Shown piece by piece: positions 12,341-23,644 of a stretch of 64,000 bases of DNA. Position 1 is the first letter of the stretch; each line of letters starts with the position of its first letter. A program made the translations under genes and the position numbers. The stretch lies in contig CM055095.1 of NCBI GenBank assembly GCA_029204225.1, forward strand, positions 34,373,078-34,437,077. The letters run 5' to 3'. Under the pieces are notes generated by a model, which had not been told where the DNA came from, ran no database searches, and saw only the letters and a program-made list of their open reading frames with translations. Source of the stretch: Diphasiastrum complanatum (Eukaryota; Streptophyta; Lycopodiopsida; Lycopodiales; Lycopodiaceae).

Positions 12341-12720
12341 GCAGCTGATCAATGAAGGAACTATGAAAGTTGAGTCTTGCATGAGAGACTTGGTATTTCG
12401 AACAGACGCTAAGGGAGAGTTCGCGTTGAGATCGGACTAGTGCAAACTCTGGGTGCATGTGTCTGATTCAAAGAGAGCTACTTGAAGCCAAGCTCGATGT
12501 ACACTTCTTGTTTTGACTGTGAGGCAACTGACCAGTGATGGAATTGTGAAAGTCAAGTTTTGCGCGACGGACATGGTGTTTCAAACAAACGCGAAGAGAT
12601 AGTTCGGATGCGGATCAAACTGGTGCGACCCTTTGGCTTTCCACGAGGTCAATGGTTACATTTGGGCTGATTCAAAGAGCTACTTCAAGCTAAGTGAGAG
12701 GTGCATTGCGGAGTACTCAA
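12341..12720 (+). repeat. 183-bp diverged tandem repeat
   Basis: GCAGCTGATCAATGAAGGAA at 12341 and GCAACTGACCAGTGATGGAA at 12524 start two aligned units. Later parts also match (TTTCGAACAGACGC versus TTTCAAACAAACGC). Confidence 0.7.
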
Positions 12721-13265
12721 TCTTTGTCTACCTTAAAGAGCCAAGATGGAAAAGTATCAAGATCAGGCTGGGACAAGGAGGGAAATCAAGGTGCAGAAGC
12801 AACAAGGCACGGAGTGGACCATAAAGTGGGCAATCAAACGATAAATCCTTTGGCTTAGGGAGCCTTGATACCTGTGCGAAACTGATCAAATTTGGAGCTC
12901 AGGGAGCTCAGCACAAAGTGCATCAAGGACAAATTAGGAGCTCAAAGGAGTTCCAAAGTCGAAAGTCAGAAGCGACAAGGGCGAACATTTCAAAGAAAGG
13001 CCTCTGTCACCAGTTAATAAGGTTCTTGGGTTTTACGAAAGCGATATCAAATCTACGCTTTTCCCAAACAAAGATATATTTTCAAGTTATGTAATTTTTC
13101 AAGACAAAGAGTTGAGCCTCCGACTTGTGGTGTGCCAGCTTCAATGTTAATAAAAAGTGGCCAGTAAATTGAGTACTGTGCCAATTAGCTTAAATGTATA
13201 GTTATTTTAATTGGGAGACACCTTTACTTTAATCTAACATCTGATGAGGACATCAGATCTTATAA

Positions 13266-13277
13266 AGGTGGGGTGGA
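13266..13277 (+). other. Polypurine tract of the gene-less element
   Basis: AGGTGGGGTGGA lies immediately before the TGTTGTAAAG start of the right LTR. Confidence 0.75.
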
Positions 13278-14484
13278 TGTTGTAAAGCTACCTTTACAAG
13301 CTTTACTTCCGACGCCATCGGCGCCAACTATGTCCCCGGCGCCAGCAGCGCCGGTGCCACTGTGACCAGAATTCAGCCGGCGCCAAGATCATATGGCTGA
13401 AAATCTTTGATCGGTTCTAGCGGAGTCCAGAGAGCTCAGATCGATGTGCAATCACCTCACACGATCTAGGCATGATTAAAGGAAGTCTGGGGATCAGTAA
13501 AATCTAGAGAGAGAAAATGACTTTCTAGAAAGAGAAAGTCCTAGAGAGAGAAAAAACGTGCTTGGATAGAGTGCTTGGTATGAGGGGGGGTGCCGAATCA
13601 CACCAATACTATAGGGGAGTGCGGGTTGCGACTCAGGGCGAGCTCCAACCAAGTCTCAACCTCCCTTGCTGGAATGTTGTCATGGCTCTCGCCTTGGCAT
13701 GCTAGGGTCTCGGAGACTAGGGTCGGTCACACACTTGAAATGTAACCTTCTCAGATTTATCAATAAAGTGGGTTTGTCCTCAAACTGACTCTGATTACCT
13801 TCTGGGTTTTAGTGTTCGGTAAAAGCGCCAGTTGTAAGGCCGCTTTCAAAATTTTTAAGTTGGCACATAGCTGAGGGTCGTATCCCGAGACGCCAGCGGT
13901 ATGCCGTCGGGACCATTGGGTCCGTGGCGCCAGCGGTATGCTGTCGGGACCATTTGGTCCAGGAACTGGTTGTCCTCATATCTGTCGCGGCTTGTAGTTC
14001 TGAGTGTTCCTTGCATGAACGTGAATGGGTTAAGCTCTTGGGGAACGAGCTCTAACCTATCGACTGAGTTGGATGGCTTGCTTGGGTGGAAGTTACTTGT
14101 TTATGGCTGTCCAGTCTGGCATGGCGCTAGGTTGGCTTCCAGCGCTCGTGACGAAGCTTTCAGTTGGTTAAGTCTGATGTAAGTCAGACCGCTTGCTTGG
14201 AATGGATGTTACTCGTTTGTAATGAAGCTTCGAGTTGGTTAAGTTTGATGTATGTCGGGAGGCTTGCTTGGAGGAAAGTCACCCACATCGGGACCCCCGA
14301 TCTGGCATGGCGCCAGGTTGGATCTCAATGTTAGTTTTCGGAACTTCAAGTTGGTTAAGTCTGATCGTTGTTGGCGAGCTGGCTGCTTGTATGTCAAGTG
14401 GGTTTGGATGGCAAGAGTTGAAGGCTGGGAAGCTAAGTCGTGGTTCCTGGCTCCCTTTGGGATGCCAGCGCTACATGCGCTACA
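13278..14484 (+). repeat. 3' LTR of the gene-less element
   Basis: 1207 bp, near-identical to 9714-10943. The last bases have a short local duplication (GCGCTACAT repeated), which gives the final GCGCTACA directly before the target duplication. Confidence 0.9.
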
Positions 14485-14489
14485 GTATA
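14485..14489. repeat. Target-site duplication GTATA (right copy)
   Basis: Matches 9709-9713. Confidence 0.9.
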
Positions 14490-14928
14490 GTAGGTGGCTG
14501 TGAGTTTTGATGAAGGCATGTGCAAAGTTTCATCACGATCAGAGGACATGGAAATTCCAGTATAAAGTTCGGTAGAGCTTCGCTGAATGAAGTGCCAAAT
14601 GACTCGAGATCTGCCCTTATATAGGCGAGAATTGAGTGCGTATTAGGAGAAGTACACTTTCTCCAGCCTAGTTTCAACCAAATTTTTGCAGGGACCAACG
14701 TCACAATATTCTAAGACCTCAGTGAAGTCTGCGAAGGTCCAGAAGATGATTTGGCTGCCCTGCGAAGGTTCAACCCTCGTAGGAGGTGAACTCTCGCACA
14801 ACTTGCTCCAGATATTGGATTTTCAAGATCAGACTATGTAGGCAGGCTAATTTCACTGTTCTAATTTCATTTATGCCCTCTACGAAGGTTGGTTTTCGGA
14901 TCTTGATGCTCTGCGAATGTTTCATTGT
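14490..14928 (-). other. Integrase-to-extra-ORF spacer of the old host gypsy element
   Basis: Part aligns with the same region of the 10.8-kb element near 18660-18870. Read on the minus strand, both have ...AKIWLK.../...ANFCSE..., SEALPNF/SEALANF and similar spacing. It also holds several CGAAGGTT motifs (near 14729, 14761, 14884), as do the spacer and leader of the younger element. This supports it being the middle of the old element, cut off from the integrase by the insertion at 14934. Confidence 0.6.
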
Positions 14929-14933
14929 TTTTG
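14929..14933. repeat. Target-site duplication TTTTG (left copy)
   Basis: TTTTG directly before the LTR start TGTAGTGGG. The same bases follow the other LTR at 25726-25730. Confidence 0.92.
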
Positions 14934-15694
14934 TGTAGTGGGTTTCTTTCCTTGCCTAACCTAAATCCAAGATCTAGTCAATCTAGCATCAAAGAGACGG
15001 AGTTAGTTGTCACGCATAGGTTCGTTCCCATGAGAGCGATAGTATAGTTCAGATTTCAACATGAATGGATGATCTAACACTAACATCCATTAACACTAAG
15101 CATTAATACTACATCCATTAACCCTACTTCCATTAACCCTAAATCCTCAACAATGATAGAAACTTACTCTTTTCTCTCTCCCTTTCTCTCTCACAAAAAG
15201 CATAAGAAATAGCAATCCCAATAATGATCAGATCCAACAACTAGCAAAATCCAAAGAAAGCATGAGAAATGGAGGAAAAGAGAGGAAGAGCAAGGACATT
15301 CATCAATCCATTTCTAAAGAGAACCGATCTGCTTTATTGAAATGAGGAAATGAACATCAGGAACAACTCGAGTTGGTCCTTTTTTATAGTAGAGAGGAGG
15401 ACCCTAGCCTTTGAATCCGATTGGTCCAGTCTTGCCTCTCTTTTTATTCAAATTTAAAAAAGTGTGGGAACCATCAAAATTGGAGGGAAACCCAACTTTA
15501 TTCACTAACTTGACAATTAGGCCCTGCGACATTAAAAGTCCCGCAAAAAGGCCTAAAGTCCTTTTATTGACTTTTAACTGATCAATCAAATAACTATGTG
15601 GTCATCGGGTTGGACTTACACACGCAGGGTGCCAAATCCCTCCCACTTATTAGCTAGGGTTAGGGTTGCCTTGGGATCCGCAAACCCTCCAACA
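14934..15694 (-). repeat. 3' LTR of the 10.8-kb gypsy element
   Basis: 761 bp, matching 24865-25725 except for substitutions and the (CT)n tract. Here that tract is only a short imperfect pyrimidine run near 15170-15191. Confidence 0.93.
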
Positions 15695-15710
15695 GTATCC
15701 CCCACCAAAA
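15695..15710 (-). other. Polypurine tract of the 10.8-kb gypsy element
   Basis: GGTGGGGGATAC on the minus strand abuts the TGTTGG start of the 3' LTR. A similar purine tract/LTR junction recurs at 37602. Confidence 0.75.
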
Positions 15711-15744
15711 CTGGTGGCGGTCCCACGACACCTGCAATATGCAG

Positions 15745-18657
15745 TTATTGGGAAATTTTATTGGCTTCGCGCCGAATCTTAATTAAATGATACTGCACCT
15801 TCTCCATAAAGTCAAGACGAGCAGTATTAAAATCCAAATTATGCGGCAGGAAACAACGGTGGGCTCCGACAATCCACTTGGAAGTTGTCCGTGAGGTGAA
15901 GTGGGATTCCCAAGAGCCTCCCATCATAGCCGCACGGAAATACAGTCGAGCAATCGGCAGTCGATCTTTGATTTGCTCTGAGGCCATCGGCTTATTTGGA
16001 TCGAATGTCAGGGTAGGAAGGAAATCGTCCCATTTGGTTGCAACTGACGCCAACAGAGTTAGATCTTTTGCAAACATTGTCGATTGTCACACCGTTGGAT
16101 CCGGAGAGTGGACATACTCTCTCTGATATGCCTGTAAGGCCCGGTGGACGTCCACTGAAATATTCCAGCTGTAAGGCTAGTGGATGATTGGCCAATTGGG
16201 CATATGGACGGTGGTTTTATCCATAGCCAATCCCAAATCTTTTCATTTTTGTCTTCACGGCATTGGCACGTAATAAGGATCTACCCGCAACTGGTGAGGG
16301 CTGGCGACGTAACTCCTAATTGATTCCGGAGTTTTCTCAAAAATCGTGATTCTCCATGTCGACTGCTCTCCCAGTGCAGGTATTTTGTCCAATTCTTTGC
16401 CGGCCTCGATCTCGGAGGTCTTAAATTTGAGAACCCATCCAGCACGCGAGGACTCATGTGGATGCTGCTTTAAGAAGGTCTAGATCTGGTCCTCGATGCT
16501 GATGGGCCTTCTGAATAAATGGCTTGTCCTTGATGATGGTGGACCCGCTTGTACTACCGGTATAGTTGGCGGTTGATCTGCTAGATCTGGAGCTCCCCCC
16601 TGGTCCATGCTCGAATCAACCCCTGTATCCATCTGTACAGCTTCTTGGCGCGAAGGGGAGAATTGTGGCATGACCGGGACGAGGATTTGTGGTCCGGCTT
16701 CCAACACTTGAGTGGCAGCTTTTTCATGGGCGTTAATGGTCTCTTTTGCCTTTGCCAACTCGGCTAAAGCTGCTCCTTTGAACCTATCAAAGCGGCCTTG
16801 GAATCCCTGAAGGGCCACTTTGTATGTTTCCACTTTCTTGAACAAATATGCAATCTCCGTCGACGTGACCGGATGATCGGGTATTTGTGTTCGCAGATAT
16901 GCATCATGCTCAAGGGTGGTCGCATCCAATTCACCTTGAAGTCGTGTGCAATCTTGTTCGGCCATTTGTAATTGCCCCTTCAGTAGCTGCAACTGTTGCT
17001 TGGCATCTTGCACTGTCTTATCTACCTGATCTTGTGCTGCTGTCAGGGCGTTTTGCAGGGAGCTGATGTAGGTTTCCAAGCGATCAGCTTGTTGTTGGGC
17101 CAATTTCTTTTCGCTTTCAGCCTTTTCTTCATGTTGCTTGGCTATCTTCACCTCTCGATCCAACTGGACAATTTTCTGGCTGATCAGAGTGTTTTCGGAT
17201 CCTAAATCAAAGATTCTCTGTTCCATTTCCTTCTTCTTATCCAGCATAGACTGGATCACTTGCCCAAGGCTTGAAACTAACCCGAGAGCATCACCAGAAT
17301 CGACAGTCGTGGAGGTGGCAGCAGCAGGAGACCTTGATGGTACTGTCGTTGGTAGGCATGGACTAGGTGCCAAGGTCTCTTCTTCTTCAAAAATATTCTC
17401 GTCTTCAAACCCTTCAGGCACCGTTGCATCGAACTGCTTTGGTGACTTTACAGCTGTGTCGACCCGAAGTGTGGCTGGGTACCCTATGTGGGTGGTTGCT
17501 GACTGGCATCTTCGACACCAACAGTAGCTTCATGGATATGCCTGAATCCTCTTCCTGGGGATTGGGGTTCAAAGGGCGCTAGGCTCTGGTCCATTTCAAA
17601 GATATTCGTGGCCCCAAGGGGGTCGGAATCATCGAACATATCCATGAAAAACCGTGTGTTGGGTGAGGTTGCTTTGGTGTGCGGGGGTGAGGCGGCCTGG
17701 GCAGCCGTGATGGGAATGGTAGGCCCAATGGTCACAGACTGTCCTTGTATGGGAGCAGAGGCAAGGGAAGAATCAGAGGCGAGGGAAGCATCAGAGATGA
17801 GGGAAATGGGAAGTTCAGTGCGAATAGCAGCAGGGGGTGGAAGCGCAACTAATGAGGTATGCCTAGTATGTCGTCGTGATGCGGAAGGCGAGTCAGGAAT
17901 TACGATCTCGCTGCGTGGACGACGACGACTATGAGAACTTGAGGGGTGAGATGACTCGGCCGGTGCTTCTTCGTAAACCGAAAACACAGAATCCACGTGG
18001 AAGCGAGAAGAAGATAAGAGGGACAATAGAGAGCCAGCGACGAACTGCTGCTTTGTATTGGCCTTAATAACTCGCTTGAGCTCACCAGAAACAGTCTTGA
18101 ACCAGTTATATGGTTCAAGAGGGCTTTGGCCAACTTTATGTGGGACTCCACTATCATGTGAAGGATTTGAGATGTGATGCGGTCTTTCCTGAGGTTGCCA
18201 ACCATCAAAAAATGATAGAAGCGTGGATGGAAGGCTCAGTGATGGCTTCCAGAAGGTAGCCATCATTAGTCCAGTGCATATCGTTGGTGAGGTTGATGTA
18301 TGGCTTGATGGCCTGTTTGGCGTGCTTGTGATTGGGTGAGACTTGCGTACTGGATGAGATTCCTATAGTTGCAAGTGCGGCCTCAGTGACGCGCACCTTG
18401 TGTGTGGCTCCTTGGAAGGTGATATAAAACTTGGATTTCTCTTGCTTCCACGTACTGAAGGCAAGAGTGATGAAATCCATATTGATGCGTCCCGAAAAGG
18501 CTCTCTCAGAAATACCCATTGCAGTAAGTAGAGGCTCCGCAAGGGTCATCCACTGAGTGACCATGCTTGTGCTAGGAAGAATCATGATGTCCGTTGCAGA
18601 TGGGACATCACGATGGATAGTAGAGCGCGGAGACTGGGAAGTATCAGTAGACGACAT
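15745..18657 (-). pseudogene. Extra ORF 3' of integrase (coiled-coil protein), frameshifted
   Basis: About 970 codons in sense orientation between integrase and the 3' LTR. The start at 18657 (MSSTDTSQ) is chosen because the diverged copy at 9578 begins at the same place. Order: N-terminal domain (RDVPSATDIM, PLLTAMGISERAF, FSTWKQEKSKFYITFQGA) to about 18200; a Lys/Arg and Leu-rich part (GELKRVIKANTKQQF); a Ser/Pro/Arg-rich linker at 17950-17500; an acidic segment (EGFEDENIFEEEE); a coiled coil of about 180 residues at 17250-16700 (heptad Leu/Ile with many Gln, Glu, Lys); then a globular C-terminal part (GGSWESHFTSRTTSKWIVGA) ending near 15745. Frameshifts lie near 18230, 17450 and between 16480 and 16077. 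It is neither gag, pol nor a recognised envelope. No transmembrane helix is evident. Function unknown. Confidence 0.65.
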
Positions 18658-19470
18658 GATGATCAAAAAGGAATTATAACTGTGTGAGAGTGTATCAGAA
18701 GGCAATGCAGAAAATCTGGAATGCTTTGGTCACAAGAAAAATTCGCAAGAGCTTCGCTAGCACAAGTGAGGAATGAATCGAATTCAGCCAACTTATAGGT
18801 GAATTTGGTGGGTCCATTACATTGAGTAGTAGTTGGGCTGATCAGTTCTGAACAAAAATTTGCAGGCATGTACAGTGTTGTAAAAATAGGCTATAAAAAT
18901 CTCGATGAAGGTTTCTAGGGATCTGAACCTATCAGGCGAACGTTTTCCAGGGCTGGCGAAGGATAAACCTTCGCTCAGGAGGGTTCTTCGCCCAAGTACT
19001 GTCATAAATATTTTTTTTCACAATCTGAACCTATGGACAGCCTAATTTTGACATTTTAAGATCATCTAGCAGGTCGACAAAGGTTCATAACGACATTATG
19101 ATGCTCGGCGAAGGTTCCCAAAATGGCATATCACTGAACATTCGCCTGACTCAACAATTGAATTTTCTCTAGTCAGAAACCTTCGCCCACCTCAATTTAG
19201 ATAAATCAAGGGTGGATGTACAGTTTGAGAGCTCAACGAAGGTTTCTGATACTGTATTGGCCAAATTTGCCCAAAATAGTAGTTTTCTAAGTCATTTTCC
19301 ATAAAAATATTGTGCTTTCTATCCCTTATGCTGATGACTTCCTGACTTCTGCGCATCAGCCTTTTTTTTTTTCTCTTTTTTTTTTAACGGTCTTTTTCCA
19401 AAAAAAAATCAGCAAATTAATTACTGAAAACAAAAAATTAAAAACAAATAAAATGAAAAATATATTGAGA
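18658..19470 (-). other. Integrase-to-extra-ORF spacer with GCGAAGGTT motifs
   Basis: No coding region. About ten copies of CGAAGGTT or its reverse complement AACCTTCG, with variants, lie at 18905-19240. Poly(T) and poly(A) runs occur near 19363-19412. The AT-rich part next to integrase is stop-rich. Confidence 0.6.
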
Positions 19471-20043
19471 TCAGACTTGTTGAACTGGCGGAGCAGGCTG
19501 CCGGCTGTCATTTACTGGAGTATCAAATCTTTTTCCATCCAAGTGCTCAAGAATTACTGCGCCATAAGTGGTTCTGAATGCCCATAATGCTGCATACAGT
19601 TTATGTTCCCAATCAGAGCGACTCGCTTCAACTATCTTTGTAATAATGGTGCAGAGAATCTTATTGGAAGATTCAGCTTGGCCATTCCCTCTAGGATAAT
19701 AGGGAGTACTAAATCTGTGTATAACAAAAAAATCTTCCAGTAAACACTTTATTGTTTGATTAACAAAGTGTGTACCCCGATCACTGCCAATTTCGATCGG
19801 ACATCCAAATCTGATTATAATATTTTCATATAGAAACTTGGTCGTAGATTTCGCATCAGCCACTTTGACAGCTTTGGCTTCAACCCACTTGGTCATATAA
19901 TCAGTTGCGACGATAATGTAGCAGGCTGAGATCCTTGAGCAGCGGGATGAATAGGACCAACATAATTCAGTCCCCATTTTTGAAACGGTGCTTGCGATAA
20001 AACCGGATGTAAGGGTCCATAATTCTATCGAGAAGGTCGTCAT
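19471..20043 (-). pseudogene. Gypsy integrase core, C-terminus deleted
   Basis: Minus-strand frame with YIIVATDYMTKWVEAKAV, EIGSDRGTHFVNQTI (second catalytic Asp), FSTPYYPRGNGQAESSNKI (catalytic Glu), and SDWEHKLYAALWAFRTTYG. The first catalytic Asp region lies in another frame just upstream and reads WGLNYVGP, where the old element at 27100 has WGLDYIGP, so that residue is changed to Asn. After RTTYG the sequence jumps to LEHLDGKRFDTPVN. The related remnant at 26336-26760 has roughly 100 more residues here (VYGQDAIM, then DLVLMYKTKVIKRKLKFIG). The C-terminal DNA-binding part is therefore deleted. Integrase would insert the cDNA into the genome; this copy cannot be functional as it stands. 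Confidence 0.8.
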
Positions 20044-21884
20044 GCTCGCTGGCAGACATCACATGTCTGAATAAGATTTTCTGTGTCCTTATGAAGCATA
20101 GGCCACCAACAACCGGATTGCAAAAGTTTGCGAACAGTAATATCTGTAGAAAAGTGTCCTCCACCCATGCCATCATGTGAAAACATGATTAGATCTGGTA
20201 CTTCATGCGATAAAACACATCTTCGTAAAATATTATCTGATCCACAACGATACAATTGTCCTGCAATTAATTGATAAGGTTGAGTCTTATGAATCAATTG
20301 TCTTTTCTGTACTTTTGTCAAAGAGTCATTCGATTGTCCTAGCATCAGGTACTCAACAATATCTGTCGCCCACTCATGTACTGCTTCAACATAGAACAAC
20401 GCAGCATCTAGCAGTTCATCATCCACTTTAGAATTAACTGGTGCAGATTCAATTCGCGAAACGTGATCGGCTAGATAATGTTGCTTCCCCTTTTTGACCA
20501 CAATTCGAAAGTCAAATTCAGTTAATAATAATAACCATCTTGCAATACGTCCAGTATTACACGTCTTATTTACCAAGTAAAGTAACGGTTGATGATCCGT
20601 ATAAAATGCAAAGTGTGTTTTCATGAGGAAGTGACGAAATTTCCGAACAGAAAAAATCATGGCTAGCGCTTCACATTCTGTTGTTGAATAATTCTTATTT
20701 GGATATGTAAGCTGTCTGCTTGCAAATCGTATAGGATAATCCTTCTTATAGTCACCTGGCTGCGTCAAAACTGATCCAATGGCATATTTTGAGGCATCCG
20801 TATGAACATGAAACTCTAATGTCCAATATGGAGAACGCAGTATTGGTGCTGAAGATAATGCTTTTTTTAACTTTTCAAATGCTTCTAACGCCTTTACTGT
20901 CCAAATAGGAACAGTAGTTAATTTGTATATAGGTCGTGCTAAATCCGCAAAGAAGATAATAAAAATTCGATAGTAGTTCACATGACCCATAAACACATAA
21001 AATCCTCGAATTGTTGCTGGCGGTGGCAATTCCACAATAACCTTGATCTTAGAGTAATCAGTGGCAATACCATGTCTTGATATCACATGTTTAAGCACCA
21101 CTCCATGAGAAACCCATATCTGGCATTTTTCTAGATTTAGAAAAATCTGATATTTGCGGCATCTTTCAAAGACTTTCTCCAATCGATCTAGGTGGTCTGT
21201 ATCTATACTATGAACTCCCAAGTCATCCAAGTAAATTTCAAGGAATTTCTGCAGATAATCTTTAAAGGCAAATTGCATTACTCTTTGGAATGAACTTGGT
21301 GCATTACAGATTCCAAATGACATTACTTTGTAAGCATAGGTGTCCCATTGTGTTGCAAAAGCAGTTTTGTGGCGATCGGCAAGTGCAATCTTAACCTGGT
21401 TGTAACCACTAAATCCATCCAGGAAATGATAAGCTTTCAGTCCAGCAAGGCGATCCAAAATGCTTTCAGTAAAAGGTAGCGGAAAGTGATCCTTCCGTGT
21501 CACTTTATTCAATGCTTTGAGATTCACACAGATTCGCAATTTTCCATTTTTCTTAGAAACAATGACAATCGGTGAAATCCATTTGGTATGCTCGATCTCA
21601 TAAATGACATCGGCGTCAAGCAATCTCTAAAGTTCTTTCTTTATCGAATCTGCCACATTAGGATTACAGTGATAGAGCTTTGTAACCTTTGGTACTGCAT
21701 CAGGTACTAAAGGTATGGTATGTTCAATGATTGATGTCGGAATACCCTTCAAATCTTGATAAGTCCATGCAAAACAATCTTGATACTTATGAAGTAGCAA
21801 ACGGAGTGCTTGATACTGTTCAGGAGTAAGTTGTGATCTCACTTGTACAATCTTTTCCGGTTCTCCTAGTTCTGCAAGATTCAT
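20044..21884 (-). pseudogene. Gypsy reverse transcriptase-RNase H-integrase N-terminus
   Basis: Two frames separated by one in-frame stop near 21625. The first (21884-21627) has KYQDCFAWTYQDLKGI, the usual start of Tat-type RT. The second (21623-20040, 527 codons) has the fingers WISPIVIVSKKNGKLRICVN, FGICNAPSSFQRVM, catalytic YLDDLGV near 21220, and RNase H with HTDASKYAIGSVLTQPG and FYTDHQPLLYLVN. It then has the H-H-C-C zinc domain of integrase (HDGMGGGHFSTDITV, GCWWPMLHKD, CDVCQRA). RT would copy element RNA to cDNA, RNase H would remove the RNA, and the zinc domain helps integrase assemble. No chromodomain follows. Confidence 0.9.
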
Positions 21885-21887
21885 TGG

Positions 21888-22232
21888 TTATGTCCTAGCT
21901 GGGCCATCGTAAACCTCTTTAGATTCCGGCATGTGTTTTTCATGTTCACGATGTGCTTTAGGTAACATGATAACCACATCAGCCAGTGTATAACGTTTAA
22001 AATGCTCTGGCATATCATGTTGGACTACATTTGCTTGTTCTTTTTTGAAAGGACTTGTCTTGGCTCTTCGTTTAGTCTTCTTAGCAGGAATTGATCGCGA
22101 AGGTGATGACTTTCGGGATGATAAATCTTTCTTCACAAGTAAAGACTTCCTAGACGATGATGTCTTAATGGAGATCTGACTTGAAGAATCATTCTTGACT
22201 TTTCCTTTGTCTTTATCCCATAGAGGTGGCAC
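21888..22232 (-). pseudogene. Basic Ser/Lys-rich linker between gag and RT
   Basis: Minus-strand frame of about 114 codons rich in Ser, Lys and Arg (KKDLSSRKSSPSRSIPAKK), ending with KEVYDGPART and then RT. No D-S/T-G aspartic protease motif or LLGRPW-type motif is present, although gypsy elements normally encode protease here. It therefore looks like a gag-protease linker left after loss of the protease domain. Confidence 0.5.
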
Positions 22233-22282
22233 TTCCTTTAAAATCGATCTTTTGAGGGGGATTTTCCCATTTCAGGACCATA

Positions 22283-23644
22283 TTATAATGTTGCTTTGCT
22301 TGTTTCTTCGTCATCGAACCTGTCATCTTGTCTCTCTTCAATATAACTGCTTGTTCCTTTATTTGGGCATTCTGCAACTCTGTGATTTTCTCCACATGCA
22401 AAGCATCCAAGTGGTGCTCTGGCCCAATTTCTCGAGGCTTGTTGTTGAGAGGCAGCATAAATGGCATATTGTTCTGAAGATCCACCTCCCTGATCATTAC
22501 CATAGCTCCATTGCTCAACACTTCCATAAGGTTCTGGTTCCATCAAATTGGCAGGAGGAGCGGAGTGTTTTGGTGGGGCAGGCAAAGCTAGATGATCTGG
22601 GTATCCAAGAGTAGATTGTAGTAGTCTTGCTGCTGGATTGCCTCCATACTGTGGATCTCGATATCCCATCTAGGCATACCGTTGCTGAATTATCCGAGGG
22701 TTGAAGTTGCAAAAGGCAGTCTCATGGTCAGGTGAATTACACAGATGGCAAACACTGATTTCCATTCATTTTTTCAATTGAGGACACTCGTTCACTGTGT
22801 GATTTCCTATACAAATAGAACACCAGACATTTTTCCTAGTAGGAAAAGTCTTTGCAAACTTCTCAGGTTTCTTGTTCGCTTCTCTGTGGAAATTTTCCAA
22901 TGCTTTGATCTTCTCATCAAATTGCAACTGCAACTTTTCCATCTGTTTCTGCTGGGTCTTCCCAAGTTTCTCGAACTCATTGAGCATCATTTCTACAGTA
23001 GCATTGGCATTCGTTGATGCAATAGTGGTGGATGTTGTAGTAGTATGCCCTGCTATATAAGGCAACATACTGGCATTCGGCTCATCATCTGAATCTTCAT
23101 CCTCCTCCTGAATTGCATCGTCCATTGCATTTTGCAAAAATGCGTACTCATTATGGCATTTCAGTTCACGTCTGATCCGTTTAGGTAGACCTGACAAAAA
23201 TTACATAATCATGGCATTCTCATTAATCAGCTTAGGTTCGCACTCAGATCTGAGACGTTTCACCTTTTCGATGTAATCTCGAACCATTTCCCGCTTTCCC
23301 ACATTAATTTTACTTAAAAGTAGGAAAGGGTCTTCCATAAACTTCCACGGTTTGAACTATGTGATAAGGGCTCGTTTAACAACCTCCCAATTTGTACGCT
23401 CAGTTTCATCTTGGTTATAGTACCAATCTTGGGCTGCGCCTGTTAAGGCCATAGGAAACAGCTTAAGTTTATCTTGAGGATAGATCTCACCATAGACCTC
23501 ACAGGATTCAGCATAGATATGAAGAAATCTAACTGGATCTGTTAATCCATTATATTTGGGTAGATCCAATCGGGGTGCTCTTCTAACAATAATTGGATTG
23601 ACCTCCTGTGGAGCACCTCCAGGAGCAGCTCCAGGGGCAGCCAT
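22283..23644 (-). pseudogene. Gypsy gag with three zinc knuckles
   Basis: Starts at ATG 23644 (AAPGAAPGGAPQEVNPIIVR). It then has the capsid region RLDLPKYNGLTDPVRFLHIY, LFPMALTGAAQDWYYNQDE, FLSGLPKRIRRELK near 23190 and the acidic AIQEEDEDSDDE. A coiled-coil-like MEKLQLQFDEKIKAL follows. Zinc knuckles are CSICIGNHTVNEC near 22800, CHLCNSPDHETAFC near 22740 and CFACGENHRVAEC near 22400; the first and third have three, not four, residues between Cys and His. Stops and shifts near 23357, 23200 and 22766-22669 break it. Related gag remnants are at 2120-3295 (+) and 43340-44643 (+). Confidence 0.85.

Larger units (their letters stand above)
10958..13265 (+). other. Non-coding interior of the gene-less element
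   Basis: About 2.3 kb with no gag, protease, RT or integrase signature on either strand. The first 460 bases hold four GTGC(T/C)...AGCA(C/T) stem-loop-like repeats (11034-11415). The middle holds a repeat of about 183-bp period (12341 and 12524), with a partial third copy near 12660 recognised by GATTCAAAGAG...GCTACTT. The conserved RNA-level structure with no protein is what a transcript mobilised in trans would need. Confidence 0.75.
9714..14484 (+). mobile_element. Non-autonomous LTR retrotransposon (LARD-like), 4.8 kb, complete
   Basis: Two direct LTRs (9714-10943 and 13278-14484) start TGTTGTAAAG and end GCGCTACA. A primer site TGGTATCAGAGC lies two bases after the left LTR, a purine tract just before the right one, and a 5-bp GTATA duplication at both outer ends. 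The 2.3-kb interior holds no gag or pol. The structure matches a large retrotransposon derivative, moved by enzymes supplied by another element. The initiator-Met primer site does not by itself say whether the helper was copia or gypsy. It is inserted about 130 bp upstream of the extra-ORF start of an older gypsy element. The two LTRs differ at scattered sites and by one indel of about 25 bp. Confidence 0.9.

Noticed and set aside
14996-15050. tRNA-like GGTTCGTTCCC within the LTRs
   Set aside because: No cloverleaf (acceptor, D or anticodon arms) can be formed around it, and it is part of a repeated LTR.
16996-17582. Plus-strand frames over the extra ORF
   Set aside because: Antisense shadows of the coiled-coil coding region.
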